Source: Candidatus Desulfatifera sulfidica
GTDB lineage: Bacteria > Desulfobacterota > Desulfobulbia > Desulfobulbales > Desulfocapsaceae
Length of the DNA: 39,694 bases
Reading direction: 5' to 3'
Assembly: GCA_014381505.1 (NCBI GenBank)
Contig: JACNLK010000024.1
Span: 1 to 39,694, forward strand
This document shows positions 23,818-31,839 of the stretch, one piece after another. Numbering within the stretch: position 1 is the stretch's first letter; every line of letters starts with the position of its first letter. A program made the translations under genes and the position numbers. The notes below the pieces were generated by a model, which saw nothing but the letters and a program-made list of their open reading frames with translations, did no database searches and was not told where the DNA came from.

Positions 23818-25976
23818 GCGGACAGTTTCCTTTTTTTTCTGAGGTCACTTGCCTGCAGGCCAGTGATTTTCACTTTTTCTCGAATGATTTCAAACGTGCG
23901 ATCCGCACAGCAATTCCCACGGCCGTTGACATTTTCTTTCTGCATGGCTCCACTCTGCCACAGGCCTTGCCCGATCAATTCCGAACTCTTCTCGGTATCA
24001 GTCAGGCCTTGTCTGACTGCGTCAAAGATGATGTGCCGCAGGTTATCCAGGATGTTTTTTTACTGCCCTTTGGCATAGCCGATGGTCTCAGTATGGTCGC
24101 CCTGATCAGTGGCATTGATCCATTAGTGGCGGATCGGGCTGCCCAAGACTGGCTTCTGGACGTTCGAGATAGTTTGCAGCGCCAGTTTCTGGCAATTCGG
24201 AAGGGTGCAACTGATCCCCAAACCATGCTGTTTAATAATAGTCGTCTTCATGGCGACCTGACTGCTCTGGAACCTGGTGATCGTCTCGATCTTATTCTGG
24301 TGGAGGTTTATCCCCGGGTTCGCACGGCCATGGCTGCCATGCAGGCAGTGCGGCAGAGTGTCTCACTTGTCAAGTCCATCACAGGTGAAACCCTGCCTCT
24401 CTATTATCTTGGACAGGGACTGCTTGCAATTCTCTGTCTGAATGTAGATGAGCGTATTTCCAGGCGCTTGGCTCCTGCGATTCTTTCGCTCCTTAAACGA
24501 GAAAAATTACCCAGGGCCCATGTCGGTTGCAGCCAGGGTATTATGACTGATGACGATGGCGGAGATCTCAGGCAGAACGGACTCCAGGTTCTTGATCAGG
24601 CCTGGAGTGCCCTTCAGGTGGCCTGCAGACGGGGGCCTTTTGGTTTATGCCTTCATGATTCCCTGGATCAACCGGAGTACCTCGCCTTAACGCAATCGAC
24701 GCGGCGTGTTGTGGCGAGATTTCAACGTTACTGGCGGGAGCTTGATCATTTCGCCCTGATTCAATTGAAAGGTGCGATAAACAGTGACAAGGTCGAGCAG
24801 ATATTGAATGCAGAGTGGGGGCCGTTAAAGGTTTACCGCGAGAATGACGGGGATGTTTTTATTCTCTTACCTGATGGTAACCCTGAAAAGGCAATGGCTG
24901 CAGCCCGTACGCTTCAGGGCCAATTACATGCTCAATCAGCATCATCTTCCGGGCTGGCTGTGGGGATTGCCGTTTATCCTCTGAGCAACACCAGCAAATC
25001 TGAGGTTGTTCTTAATTGCCGACGGGCTCTGCAACATGGTGCTTTGCTCGGTCATGGTCAGATTGTTGTGTGCGATGCCCTGAGCTACAATGTCAGTGGA
25101 GATGTCTTCTTCAATGAGGGAGATTTGCCACGGGCCGTACGGGACTATCGCCAGGGCCTGCTGCTTGCCCCAGGTGAGGTTAATCTTCTCAATAGCCTCG
25201 GAGTTGCCCATGTCTTGATGAATCATCAGCGTCTGGGTATCGCCTGTTTTGAGCAAGTGCTGGCCGCAGAACCGCTTAATTTCATGGCCCTTTATAACCT
25301 GGGACTTGAACAGGAACAACAGGGCGACTATCAGGCTGCCATTGCTACTTTCGAAAAGGCCCTGGCTGTCATACAGGATCCTAGTTTAGACGCAGACGTT
25401 GCCGAGCCTTCTGATTTTGGATTGCAGTTAGGTAAACTCTATTGCCGGATAAAACATTATCAGCAGGCTCTTGATTGTCTGATCCCCTGGTATGAACTGC
25501 AGGGAGAAGCTGCCAGGGGTGGACAGGCCTTGCGTCTGCTGGGAGAGGCCAGCCTGGGAGCAGGGCGCGCCGGTGAAGCGGAGCGATGGCTGCAGCGTGC
25601 CCTGCGTTTTGATGAATTTGATGCCGCGGCAATGAGTCTTCTTGGGCTGATCTATCTGGATCGCGGACAGGGGGACAGGATAGCGCTCAGTCTCTGTGTG
25701 AAGAGTGTTGAGCTGCAGCCTGATGTTCCGCTGTTTCATCTTCGTCTGGCGCGCGCCCAACGGCGCTGTCAAGGGTTTGCTGAGGCCCGGAAGAGTCTGC
25801 GTATCTGTTTGCGTCGTAAAGATGTGAAAGGCCCTGCTCAATTGGAGATGGCCAAGATTTGTCGGGCCCAGGGGCAGGAGCGTCGGGCTCAGTCGTGGCT
25901 GGTTAAAATGTTGGCCACTGTCACGGATGAATCTCCATTGGTGGAAGAGGCCCGGCGATTACTGAGCAAACAGTAG
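23814..25976 (+). CDS. Large protein with degenerate GGDEF-like region(s) and C-terminal TPRs
   Basis: 720 residues. Around residues 290-425 the pattern of a GGDEF domain can be followed: FALIQLKG, then ENDGDVFILLPDG where GGDEF has become DGDVF (345-349), SGLAVGIAVYP, a helix, and a HGQIVVCDA end. The substitution of the first Gly and the Glu argues against cyclic-di-GMP synthesis. Residues of about 135-240 (DRLDLILVEVYPRVRT and YYLGQGLLAILCL) look like a second, even more worn copy. From about 430 to the end TPR motifs dominate (GEVNLLNSLGVAHVLMNHQR, LYNLGLEQEQQGDYQAAIAT), so it is likely a protein-binding scaffold. No signal peptide. GTG start overlaps the selA stop by 4 bp, implying a shared mRNA; a functional link to selenocysteine synthesis is not known to me. 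Confidence 0.75.
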   Translation: MSGQFPFFSEVTCLQASDFHFFSNDFKRAIRTAIPTAVDIFFLHGSTLPQALPDQFRTLLGISQALSDCVKDDVPQVIQDVFLLPFGIADGLSMVALISGIDPLVADRAAQDWLLDVRDSLQRQFLAIRKGATDPQTMLFNNSRLHGDLTALEPGDRLDLILVEVYPRVRTAMAAMQAVRQSVSLVKSITGETLPLYYLGQGLLAILCLNVDERISRRLAPAILSLLKREKLPRAHVGCSQGIMTDDDGGDLRQNGLQVLDQAWSALQVACRRGPFGLCLHDSLDQPEYLALTQSTRRVVARFQRYWRELDHFALIQLKGAINSDKVEQILNAEWGPLKVYRENDGDVFILLPDGNPEKAMAAARTLQGQLHAQSASSSGLAVGIAVYPLSNTSKSEVVLNCRRALQHGALLGHGQIVVCDALSYNVSGDVFFNEGDLPRAVRDYRQGLLLAPGEVNLLNSLGVAHVLMNHQRLGIACFEQVLAAEPLNFMALYNLGLEQEQQGDYQAAIATFEKALAVIQDPSLDADVAEPSDFGLQLGKLYCRIKHYQQALDCLIPWYELQGEAARGGQALRLLGEASLGAGRAGEAERWLQRALRFDEFDAAAMSLLGLIYLDRGQGDRIALSLCVKSVELQPDVPLFHLRLARAQRRCQGFAEARKSLRICLRRKDVKGPAQLEMAKICRAQGQERRAQSWLVKMLATVTDESPLVEEARRLLSKQ

Positions 25977-26085
25977 CTTTTTTTGCTTCTTGAGCCCCCT
26001 GTTAATTTTGGATAACTGCACAGTAACGTTTAAGATGTGTTTGTATTTTTATCATTTACCGAGTGTACACTAAAAGGACAACTGT

Positions 26086-26769
26086 ATGTACGAGAAAGAA
26101 CGGCGGCGAGTCAGGCGGGAGCCTCAACATTGTCTTGATAATTCCATGGTTGGTGATTCGTGGCGGATGTTTCGGATTATGTCAGAATTTGTCAATGGTT
26201 TTGATGCAATGTCGTCAGTAGATATCCCTGTCGTGACCATTTACGGTTCCGCCAGAACTTCACCTGAAGACAAGTATTATCAGATGGCTGAGCAACTGGC
26301 GGCTAAATTGGCGCAAGCGGGTTATGGGATTATTACCGGTGGCGGGCCGGGAATCATGGAGGCTGCCAACAAGGGGGCAGATGAGGCTGGTGGTGTTTCC
26401 ATAGGGCTCAATATCAGTCTTCCCCACGAGCAGGCACCTAATCCTTATATGAATTTTCCGTTGCACTTTAAGTATTTCTTTGTCCGTAAGGTTATGTTTA
26501 TGAAGTACTCAATGTGTTTTGTCTGTATGCCGGGCGGCTTTGGTTCGCTGGACGAGTTGTTTGAGTCTCTGACTCTGATCCAGACTCAGAGAATAAAGCC
26601 ATTTCCCATCATTTTGATTGGCAGTGAATTCTGGGGCGGCCTCCTGGACTGGATTAAGGAACAAATGGTGGCGGCAGGGAATATAGATGAGGATGATCTG
26701 TTGCTTATTGATGTAATGGATGATCTCGATGAAGTTGTTCATTATATTCGCAAAACCGTTGTTCTTTGA
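26086..26769 (+). CDS. LOG family (TIGR00730-type) Rossmann-fold protein
   Basis: 227 residues. Motifs: TIYGSART near 52, GIITGGGPGIMEAANKG (81-97) and PGGFGSLDE (149-157), the family's PGGxGTxxE with Ser for Thr. Such proteins bind nucleotides and, in plants and some bacteria, release cytokinin bases from their ribotides or hydrolyse AMP/IMP-like nucleotides. Older annotations call them lysine decarboxylases, for which there is no basis. AAAGGACA upstream is a fair ribosome site. It appears monocistronic. Confidence 0.88.
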   Translation: MYEKERRRVRREPQHCLDNSMVGDSWRMFRIMSEFVNGFDAMSSVDIPVVTIYGSARTSPEDKYYQMAEQLAAKLAQAGYGIITGGGPGIMEAANKGADEAGGVSIGLNISLPHEQAPNPYMNFPLHFKYFFVRKVMFMKYSMCFVCMPGGFGSLDELFESLTLIQTQRIKPFPIILIGSEFWGGLLDWIKEQMVAAGNIDEDDLLLIDVMDDLDEVVHYIRKTVVL

Positions 26770-27040
26770 AAGAACTTTCTGGACAGGCGTACTGTCTCTT
26801 TCTTTGATGAAGCGTGTCAAGTGGGCGCCGGATGTCTATCCGGGCATGGGGGGTGTCATCTTGAGTCTATCTTGTAAAGTGTATTGTAAACAGATTTGAA
26901 CATCTGAAATGCTGTTTTTTGTAAATTATGCCAACTATTTTACGCACTACCCTTGACATCACTCTTTGGACAGGTCAGGATTAATTGTTAATGTTGGAAA
27001 GTACATGTTTGAAATAGTCTAAGATGAGCAAACACATTTC
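26770..27040. other. Intergenic stretch between LOG gene and repeat
   Basis: It holds a small hairpin CCGGAT-GTCT-ATCCGG near 26830-26846 and a TTGACA hexamer at 26953-26958 that could belong to a promoter for pilT, though no convincing -10 stands at the right distance. No ORF with a ribosome site. Confidence 0.3.
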
Positions 27041-27180
27041 GCTCCCTTGAAAAATTGTCTTCTCATCCAGGATCTGCGTTGCTCTTAAAATTTTATCCTC
27101 GGAATATCAATCAGATGTCTGCGGTAAAATTTTTCGCGTACCTTGATCTTCAACGAAAAGCCTAATTTTTCAAGAGAGCC
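27041..27180. repeat. Dispersed palindromic repeat, copy B
   Basis: 140 bp, ends GCTCCCTTGAAAAATT and, inverted, AATTTTTCAAGAGAGCC. The inner arms TAAAATTTTA-type and TAAAATTTTTCGCG flank a core CCTCGGAATATCAATC, nearly identical to the copy at 11298 over most of its length. The right end lies 29 bp before the pilT start codon, so it would be in the pilT leader if the promoter lies upstream. Confidence 0.85.
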
Positions 27181-27209
27181 ATTTGATGAAAGAGAGATAA
27201 GGGGAAGTT

Positions 27210-28292
27210 GTGGCCCAGATAGATGCTTTTTTTAAACTGATGAATGATGAAGGGGCCTCGGATCTGCATATGGTGGCTGGGCAGCAGCCTGTTCTCCGTG
27301 TTCGCGGTGATATGGAGCGGGTGAAATTCCGGGCCATGGGTGAAGATGAACTCAAATCAATGCTCTATGAGATCTGTCCTGAGGAGAAAATTAAGCGTTT
27401 TGAGGAAATCGGTGATATAGATTTTGGTTATGAGATTCCGGGATTAGCCCGCTACCGCTGTAATTTTTTCTGGCAAAAATATGGTATTGGTGCAGTTTTC
27501 CGTGAAATCCCCAGCAAAATTATGAGTTGTACTGAGCTTGGACTGCCCAAGGTCATCTCGCGGTTGGCTCAGCTTCCCAAGGGGCTGGTTCTCGTCACGG
27601 GCCCCACCGGCTCGGGTAAATCTACAACTCTGGCTGCAATTATCGATGAGGCCAATAGAACCCGTAAAGATCATATTCTGACCGTCGAAGACCCCATCGA
27701 ATTTGTTCACAAGAGTCAGCAGTGCGTGGTGAATCATCGTGAAGTGGGGACTCATACTGAGAGTTTCAGTGCCGCTTTGCGCGGGGCCTTACGTGAAGAT
27801 CCTGATATCATCATGGTCGGTGAGATGCGTGATCTTGAAACCATCTCTCTGGCCTTGGAAGCAGCCATGACCGGACATCTGGTCTTTGGTACGCTTCATA
27901 CCATGAATGCCATGAAGACCGTGGATCGAGTAATCGAAATTTTTCCGGCCAGTCAGCAGGGGCAGGTTCGTTCAAGTCTGGCTGATTCACTTAAGGCTGT
28001 GGTCTCGCAGACCTTGTTTAAACGTGTTGATGTGAAGGGGCGCTGTGCAGCCCTTGAGGTGCTCATTGCCACTGCGGCAGTTCGAAATCTGATTCGCGAC
28101 GGTAAAACATTCCAGATTGCCTCGGTGATGCAGACTGGAAAGAAATATGGGATGCAGACTCTGGATGATGCCATTGAAGGATATCTTGAAAAGGGCATGA
28201 TCAGTCCCAATGACGCTTATTCTAATTGCATAAATAAGGCAAAATTTCTCAACTTTTTAACCAAAGCACCAACAGATTTTACAGAAGTCTGA
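27210..28292 (+). CDS. pilT: PilT-family type IV pilus retraction ATPase
   Basis: 360 residues from GTG 27210 with AAGGGGA 7 nt upstream. Signatures: GASDLHMVAG (15-24), Walker A GPTGSGKS (131-138), an Asp box (DHILTVEDPIEFVH), Walker B region DPDIIMVGEMRD (197-208), the His box HLVFGTLHTMNA, and the PilT-type AVRNLIRDGK near 290. It powers pilus disassembly at the inner membrane, driving twitching and DNA uptake. A PilU-like paralogue cannot be excluded since no other pil genes are here. comEC, the DNA uptake channel, converges on it, which is thematically consistent. Confidence 0.92.
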   Translation: MAQIDAFFKLMNDEGASDLHMVAGQQPVLRVRGDMERVKFRAMGEDELKSMLYEICPEEKIKRFEEIGDIDFGYEIPGLARYRCNFFWQKYGIGAVFREIPSKIMSCTELGLPKVISRLAQLPKGLVLVTGPTGSGKSTTLAAIIDEANRTRKDHILTVEDPIEFVHKSQQCVVNHREVGTHTESFSAALRGALREDPDIIMVGEMRDLETISLALEAAMTGHLVFGTLHTMNAMKTVDRVIEIFPASQQGQVRSSLADSLKAVVSQTLFKRVDVKGRCAALEVLIATAAVRNLIRDGKTFQIASVMQTGKKYGMQTLDDAIEGYLEKGMISPNDAYSNCINKAKFLNFLTKAPTDFTEV

Positions 28293-28325
28293 TTACTTGA
28301 GTGGCAGGTTCGAACCGAAGACGGT

Positions 28326-28363
28326 AAGGGGAGGTTGGTGTTATACCGGCTTCCCCTTTTTTT
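28326..28363. terminator. Bidirectional terminator between pilT and comEC
   Basis: AAGGGGAGGTTGGT (28326-28339) pairs, with a few G-T pairs, with ACCGGCTTCCCCTT (28345-28358), followed by a T run. On the other strand the A-rich 5' side is less ideal. The comEC stop (28362-28364) sits at the end of the T run. Confidence 0.8.
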
Positions 28364-30917
28364 ATTGGTCAATTGTGATCTGTTCCGCGAGGGCGAACAT
28401 CTGTATGTTTAATTCGTTGTCAATGGCAATGGCTCCTTTGCCGGCGGTGTTCAACAGAGGTATTTGCAGTTTTTGGCTGAGATGTCGGAGCTCGCCGGAA
28501 GGGAAATGATCGGGTTTGAAACGGCCTGCTGAGACGACCATGATCTTGGGTGCCACCACCTTGAGAAAGTCTGCGGAGCTGGAGGTCTTTGATCCGTGAT
28601 GGCCAGCCAGAAGGATAGTGGCTGGGAGTTGTTTCTCATGCTTGAGCACAAGACTTTCTTCAACTGTGCGGCTGGCATCACCAGTGAAGAGGCAGCTCAG
28701 TTGGTCATGTTTAAATCGAAGGATGAGGCCTCGATCATTGGAGTCTGTGCTGGAAGGTCTGCCATCAGTGGATATGGGATTCTGGATGTTGATCAGAGAT
28801 GCTTTCTGGGTGTGAATCAGGAGTTCTTCTGCTTCGGGGATACGTACGTCAATCCCCAGGCCATGAGCCTGCCGGATCAGTTGATTGTAACCTGGATTTT
28901 CGCTGTTTGAATCGTTGATCCACAGGGTTTCAGGTCTGAACTGATCAAGAAGAAAAGGAATGCCGTTGAAGTGATCGCTGTCGGCGTGGGTGATTGCAAT
29001 ACCCTCCAGGCGCCGAATACCCTGTTGCCAGAGATAGGGAGCGATAATCCGTTCGCCCACGTTAAAGGTTGGTGAAAAGGCGCCGCCGCCATCAATGAGA
29101 TAGTGTTTGTTGCCCGGAAGGCTCAGGACCGTAGCACTGCCCTGGCCCACATCAAGAAAGGTGAGCTGGCTTGTTTTTGAAAATTGTCTGAAAAAGAGTT
29201 GAGGTGGAAAGATAAAGGTTATAACAATCACAAGCAGTAATACCAGGCGGGTTGTAAGAGAAACTCGCTGACCCGGGCGATATGAGAGGCAGGTAAACAG
29301 AAGAGCAAAGTAGCAGATGACGAGAACAGGTGCTGGGGTGGGGAGCCAGATGCTGCTCAATGGAAGTTGACTGAAAAAATGAGCAATTTTCAGGGCCAGA
29401 TCGATACCCCAGCCACCGGTCTGCAAAAGGATGCTGCTGACTGAGGGTGAGACTGGCATCACGATGATGGCCAGACATCCCAGGGGTAGGCTCCAAAGGC
29501 AGAGCAGGGGCTCGAGCAGGAGATTGGCCACAGGGCCGACCAGGGATATCCGGTTAAAGGCACTTAAGAGTAAGGGGGCTGTGCCAATGGTTGCGGCGGT
29601 GGAAACTATCAGGCCTGCCAGGATCCAACGGACTGGGCGGCTGGCTGAAGTGGACTCATTATCCGGGTTCTTTTTTGATTGCAGCAGATTCGTGAGAAAA
29701 GGAACAATGGTTCCAATCGCGGCTACAGCGGCAAACGAGAGTTGGAAGGAGATCGTGAATAAGCTGTCCGGGCGCCAGATGAGAATAATAAGGGCAGCTG
29801 TTGCCAGGGTTGTAAACAGAGATTTTTGGTGTTGACTGCAGAGGGCCAGAATAACAACGATCACCATCAACAGTGACCGAAGTACCGGAATATGAGCTCC
29901 AGCCAGTAGACAGTAAAAGATAAGGGGTGGCAGGGTCAACAGAGCTGCCCATTGACGTACTGGATGATGCAGTATCAGATACTCGGAACGTTTAAGCAGG
30001 GTGTGAAAGGCCAGGAACAGCACGCCGGCCAGAATTGAAAGGTGCAGCCCTGAGATAGCCAGGATGTGCATGCAGCCGGAAGCCTTGAAGTCTTCAAGCA
30101 CCTGCGGGCTGATTCGTTGTCTGTCGCCGATCAGGATAGCGCGGTAAACCGCTGCGGTTTCAGGGGGCAGGGTCTGATCAATAAAATTTCCGATGCGACC
30201 ACGGAGTTGTTCCGGTAGATAACGCAGGGTGTGCCTCAGGCTGGGTTCGTCTGTGAGCTTGTGGATGTGAATCGGGGAGGTGATACGTCCGGTGATCCAT
30301 ATATCCTTGCGTTGAAGAAAGGTCTGGTAATCAAAACTGCCTGGATTTCCCATTCGGTAGGGACGGGATAACTGAGCTCGGATCAGGAGTGGGTCGCCGG
30401 GCCTGATTGTCTCGGGCGGTGGGCCTTTCATGCTGAGAAGAATGCGACCGCGTGAGGGCATGAAGTTTGGATTGCCCTTTGTGCGCTGGAAGTGGGCCGT
30501 GACGGTGAGTCGAGTTTTGTCCTGGTCAAAAACCGGCATTTCAACAAGGGTGGCGCGCAGGATGACCTCCTGCTCAGCGGTGATTTGATTGTAGATGTGC
30601 TGATAATGAGTTGGTTCCTGTAAGGCCAGTCCTCCGTGGATTCTGCCCAAGGTAATACTGAAAAGAAGGAGGAGTATCAGGCTGCTTTTTGAGTGATTCC
30701 CGCGATGCAGGAAAAGAGTTGTAATGCCGATTCCAGCGCTGAACCAGAAAGTGAGTGTGGTGACTGTAGGCAGGAGGGTGGCCAGGTAAATCCCCAGAGC
30801 AAATGCCAGGGTTGCAGTCAGGAGGAGATAGGCTGTAAGCCGGGTAAAGATTGAAGGTGCGGCACAGGAAGTGGCACGGGGGCGCAAGAGATGATTACGT
30901 GGGTTGGCTGGCATCAT
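28362..30917 (-). CDS. comEC: DNA internalization-related competence protein ComEC/Rec2
   Basis: 851 residues in the full three-part form: an N-terminal membrane and DUF4131 part (about 25-200), a central multi-helix competence channel domain (about 250-560; ASGCMHILAISGLHLSIL is the signature), and a C-terminal metallo-beta-lactamase-like domain from about 582 (FLDVGQGSATVLSLPG, THADSDHFNGI, FTGDA, LAGHHGSK). It should carry single-stranded DNA across the inner membrane. ATG 30917 or the next codon may start. It diverges from rsmE. Confidence 0.94.
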   Translation of the reverse strand: MMPANPRNHLLRPRATSCAAPSIFTRLTAYLLLTATLAFALGIYLATLLPTVTTLTFWFSAGIGITTLFLHRGNHSKSSLILLLLFSITLGRIHGGLALQEPTHYQHIYNQITAEQEVILRATLVEMPVFDQDKTRLTVTAHFQRTKGNPNFMPSRGRILLSMKGPPPETIRPGDPLLIRAQLSRPYRMGNPGSFDYQTFLQRKDIWITGRITSPIHIHKLTDEPSLRHTLRYLPEQLRGRIGNFIDQTLPPETAAVYRAILIGDRQRISPQVLEDFKASGCMHILAISGLHLSILAGVLFLAFHTLLKRSEYLILHHPVRQWAALLTLPPLIFYCLLAGAHIPVLRSLLMVIVVILALCSQHQKSLFTTLATAALIILIWRPDSLFTISFQLSFAAVAAIGTIVPFLTNLLQSKKNPDNESTSASRPVRWILAGLIVSTAATIGTAPLLLSAFNRISLVGPVANLLLEPLLCLWSLPLGCLAIIVMPVSPSVSSILLQTGGWGIDLALKIAHFFSQLPLSSIWLPTPAPVLVICYFALLFTCLSYRPGQRVSLTTRLVLLLVIVITFIFPPQLFFRQFSKTSQLTFLDVGQGSATVLSLPGNKHYLIDGGGAFSPTFNVGERIIAPYLWQQGIRRLEGIAITHADSDHFNGIPFLLDQFRPETLWINDSNSENPGYNQLIRQAHGLGIDVRIPEAEELLIHTQKASLINIQNPISTDGRPSSTDSNDRGLILRFKHDQLSCLFTGDASRTVEESLVLKHEKQLPATILLAGHHGSKTSSSADFLKVVAPKIMVVSAGRFKPDHFPSGELRHLSQKLQIPLLNTAGKGAIAIDNELNIQMFALAEQITIDQ

Positions 30918-31051
30918 TTGCCGGATAACTCTATCATAACTTTACTGACATGAATATGATAAAGTGCCTGGCTGAAGATGACAAGGTCTTGGTTCGGGTC
31001 GTTAAATGAGTTGGGCATTCATGGCAAAAGTTTACTGGTGTGCAGGAAAAA

Positions 31052-31819
31052 ATGAATATTCTATTGATTGAGCAACATGAGTTGGTGGATAATCGGGTGC
31101 TGCTTCACGACCGGCGGGCCGAGCACCTGGTTAAGATCCTGAAAAGTCGTGAGGGGGATACGGTTCGGGTCGGGGTGATTGACGGGGCCATGGGACGAGC
31201 AGAGATTGTATCTCTTAAGTGTCGTTATCCATTTATGGCGGAGTTGTTAGTGGAGTTTGCCGGTGAAGCACCTCCACCTTTACCGAATATAGACCTGTTG
31301 CTGGCTCTGCCGCGACCCATCATGTTACGACGGATTTTGAGTCAGGCCGCGGCGTTGGGAGTGGGGAGTGTTACCCTGGTCAATGCCGGCCGGGTTGAAA
31401 AAAGTTTCTGGAACGCCCAGATCATGGCGAAAGGCGCCTGGCGCGAGCATCTTCTTCATGGGCTGGAGCAGGGGGTGGACACCAGAGTGCCTCAGGTCGA
31501 ATTGCAGCGCCGATTTCGTCCCTTTGTTGAAGATGTTCTACCCGCTCGTGTGAAAAAATACAGTCACAGCCTGGTTGCTCACCCTGATGCATCAAGTGGG
31601 CTGGGAGCTGTAGTTCCTTCTTCTCCAGCTCGAACTTTGCTGGCCATTGGCCCGGAAGGGGGTTGGGGCGACTTTGAAATCAAGCAACTGCGAGCCGCAG
31701 GTTGTATCCCTTTCACCATGGGACCACGAATTCTCAAGGTTGACACGGCAGTTGTTGCCCTCCACAGTCGCCTGACCTTTCTCAGTGAGATTTATGAGAG
31801 CACCCGTGCTGTTTCCTGA
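31052..31819 (+). CDS. rsmE: 16S rRNA (uracil1498-N3)-methyltransferase
   Basis: 255 residues from ATG 31052, with AGGA 4-5 nt upstream; the GTG at 31040 is less likely. SPOUT-class methyltransferase: a small N-terminal PUA-like domain (RRAEHLVKILKSREGD), then the knotted domain with ALGVGSVTLVNAGR, LLAIGPEGGWGDFEI and MGPRILKVDTAVVAL as the SAM-binding knot. It methylates U1498 of 16S rRNA in the assembled 30S subunit. Stand-alone, ending 20 bp from the convergent NorD-type gene. Confidence 0.94.
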   Translation: MNILLIEQHELVDNRVLLHDRRAEHLVKILKSREGDTVRVGVIDGAMGRAEIVSLKCRYPFMAELLVEFAGEAPPPLPNIDLLLALPRPIMLRRILSQAAALGVGSVTLVNAGRVEKSFWNAQIMAKGAWREHLLHGLEQGVDTRVPQVELQRRFRPFVEDVLPARVKKYSHSLVAHPDASSGLGAVVPSSPARTLLAIGPEGGWGDFEIKQLRAAGCIPFTMGPRILKVDTAVVALHSRLTFLSEIYESTRAVS

Positions 31820-31839
31820 ACATCAGATAAACAATCCCC

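Noticed and set aside
28307-28316. GGTTCGAACC resembling a tRNA T-loop
   Set aside because: No acceptor, D or anticodon arm around it; the flanks do not pair as a T stem.
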